Source: Treponema sp.
Lineage (GTDB): Bacteria; Spirochaetota; Spirochaetia; Treponematales; Breznakiellaceae
Direction of reading: 5' to 3'
Length of the DNA: 7,116 bases
Assembly (NCBI GenBank): GCA_031283905.1
Contig: JAITAW010000211.1
Span: forward strand, 1 to 7,116
The translations under genes were made by a program, and so were the position numbers. Below are positions 6,913 to 7,116 of this stretch, in pieces. The first letter of the stretch is position 1, and each line of letters starts with the position of its first letter. A model generated the notes under the pieces. The model was not told where the DNA came from. It was given only the letters and a program-made list of their open reading frames with translations, and did not search any database.

Positions 6913-7116
6913 GTGAGAGAGCTGCCAAATAATCAAATTATGTTCAACGGAACAAGCCACAGCCCCCCCCCCCCCCCCGTACGCTCTTGAATTATATCCG
7001 GTAAATAATAGTCATTATAATATCCCGCCCGGCGGCACGGGCGCATCCTCGCTAAAGACCGTTTTCTCTGAACACGCTTTGAACATGGTCTCTGTATATT
7101 CCTCAAAAAACGCCGG
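6913..7116 (+). CDS. Candidate phase-variable ORF, out of frame at C16, runs off the window
   Basis: Downstream of the promoter at 6837 and the AAAGGAG at 6891, the usable starts are GTG 6913 (15 bases from the site) and ATG 6940, both in one frame. With 16 C in the tract this frame gives ...MFNGTSHSPPPPPVRS and stops at TGA 6988. The frame starting at CCG 6977 (PYALELYPVNNSHYN...) is open for 46 codons to the window edge but has no start codon before the tract. Removing one C, or adding two, would join the two parts. This is the layout of slipped-strand phase variation, here in the OFF state, or of a homopolymer counting error. Against it: the spacing of the ribosome site is long, a 46-codon open stretch can arise by chance, and the opposite strand of 7015-7116 looks more like coding sequence. 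No family is recognised. Confidence 0.3.
6941..6954. repeat. Hairpin TGTTC-AACG-GAACA before the C tract
   Basis: A perfect 5-bp stem with a 4-base loop lies eight bases before the poly-C run. On the minus strand it is followed by TAATTTGATTATTT, so it could be a weak terminator for the minus-strand gene ending at 7015. On the plus strand it lies inside the candidate ORF. Confidence 0.25.
6963..6978. repeat. Homopolymer tract of 16 C
   Basis: Sixteen consecutive C (G on the other strand) lie about 90 bases after the predicted transcription start from the promoter at 6837. Runs of this length slip readily during replication and are the classic switch of phase-variable surface or modification genes in several pathogens and commensals. 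The exact length is also the base call most prone to sequencing error. Confidence 0.95.
7015..7116 (-). CDS. C-terminal end of an unidentified protein, 5' part outside window
   Basis: Read on the minus strand from the window edge, 33 codons run to TAA 7017-7015. The end reads PAFFEEYTETMFKACSEK, then TVFSEDAPVPPGGIL. The mixture (acidic helix, then Pro/Gly tail) and codon choice (about 60 percent G or C in third position) look like real coding sequence. The base composition also changes from AT-rich to GC-rich exactly at this stop. I cannot name the family. It does not resemble the C-terminus I would expect for GltD. It would be transcribed in the same direction as gltB but about 660 bases of non-coding DNA and a separate promoter lie between. 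It conflicts with the plus-strand candidate ORF over the same bases. Confidence 0.5.
   Translation of the reverse strand, partial: PAFFEEYTETMFKACSEKTVFSEDAPVPPGGIL

Noticed and set aside
7027..7042. GCCCG/CGGGC hairpin as a terminator near the right edge
   Set aside because: It has no T-run and lies within either of the two candidate coding frames.

Overview
The window looks like a chromosomal segment of a moderately GC-rich bacterium. A spirochaete of the Treponema type is my best guess. It rests on the general look of the proteins, the mixed codon use and a long poly-C tract of the contingency-locus kind; no marker gene fixes the lineage. There is no rRNA, tRNA, insertion sequence, CRISPR array or prophage gene in view.

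Left part (1-1464, plus strand): the 3' part of a cytidylate-kinase-like gene, cut by the window edge, is followed by trmB, the tRNA guanine-46 N7-methyltransferase. The gap between them is not empty. A 34-codon frame with its own Shine-Dalgarno site starts at GTG 687 and overlaps the trmB start by 8 bases, so the three frames look like one co-transcribed set.

Convergent junction (1465-1657): no gene, but a two-copy tandem repeat of about 65 bases built from two conserved blocks. It ends directly at the stop codon of the next gene.

Centre (1658-6241, minus strand): one long gene, gltB, the large subunit of glutamate synthase. All domains and key residues are present: N-terminal nucleophilic Cys, FMN/synthase barrel, three-Cys 3Fe-4S motif and C-terminal beta-helix. 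The correct start is ATG 6241, not the longer in-frame ATG at 6307, because a strong Shine-Dalgarno site sits six bases before it. A near-consensus sigma-70 promoter at 6327-6355 and a perfect 9-bp stem-loop in the leader complete its 5' region. No gltD lies next to it.

Right part (6356-7116): mostly non-coding. It holds several small stem-loops, a doubtful 39-codon frame, and then a second, excellent plus-strand promoter (TTGACA, 17 bases, TATACT) with an AT-rich upstream region and an AAAGGAG site. A run of 16 C follows at 6963-6978. On the plus strand the only usable starts run into this tract and stop just after it, whereas another frame stays open to the window edge; changing the tract to 15 or 18 C would join them, the layout of a phase-variable gene. 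Against this, the minus strand of 7015-7116 reads as a convincing C-terminal end of another protein. The two readings compete, and the window is too short to settle which is right.
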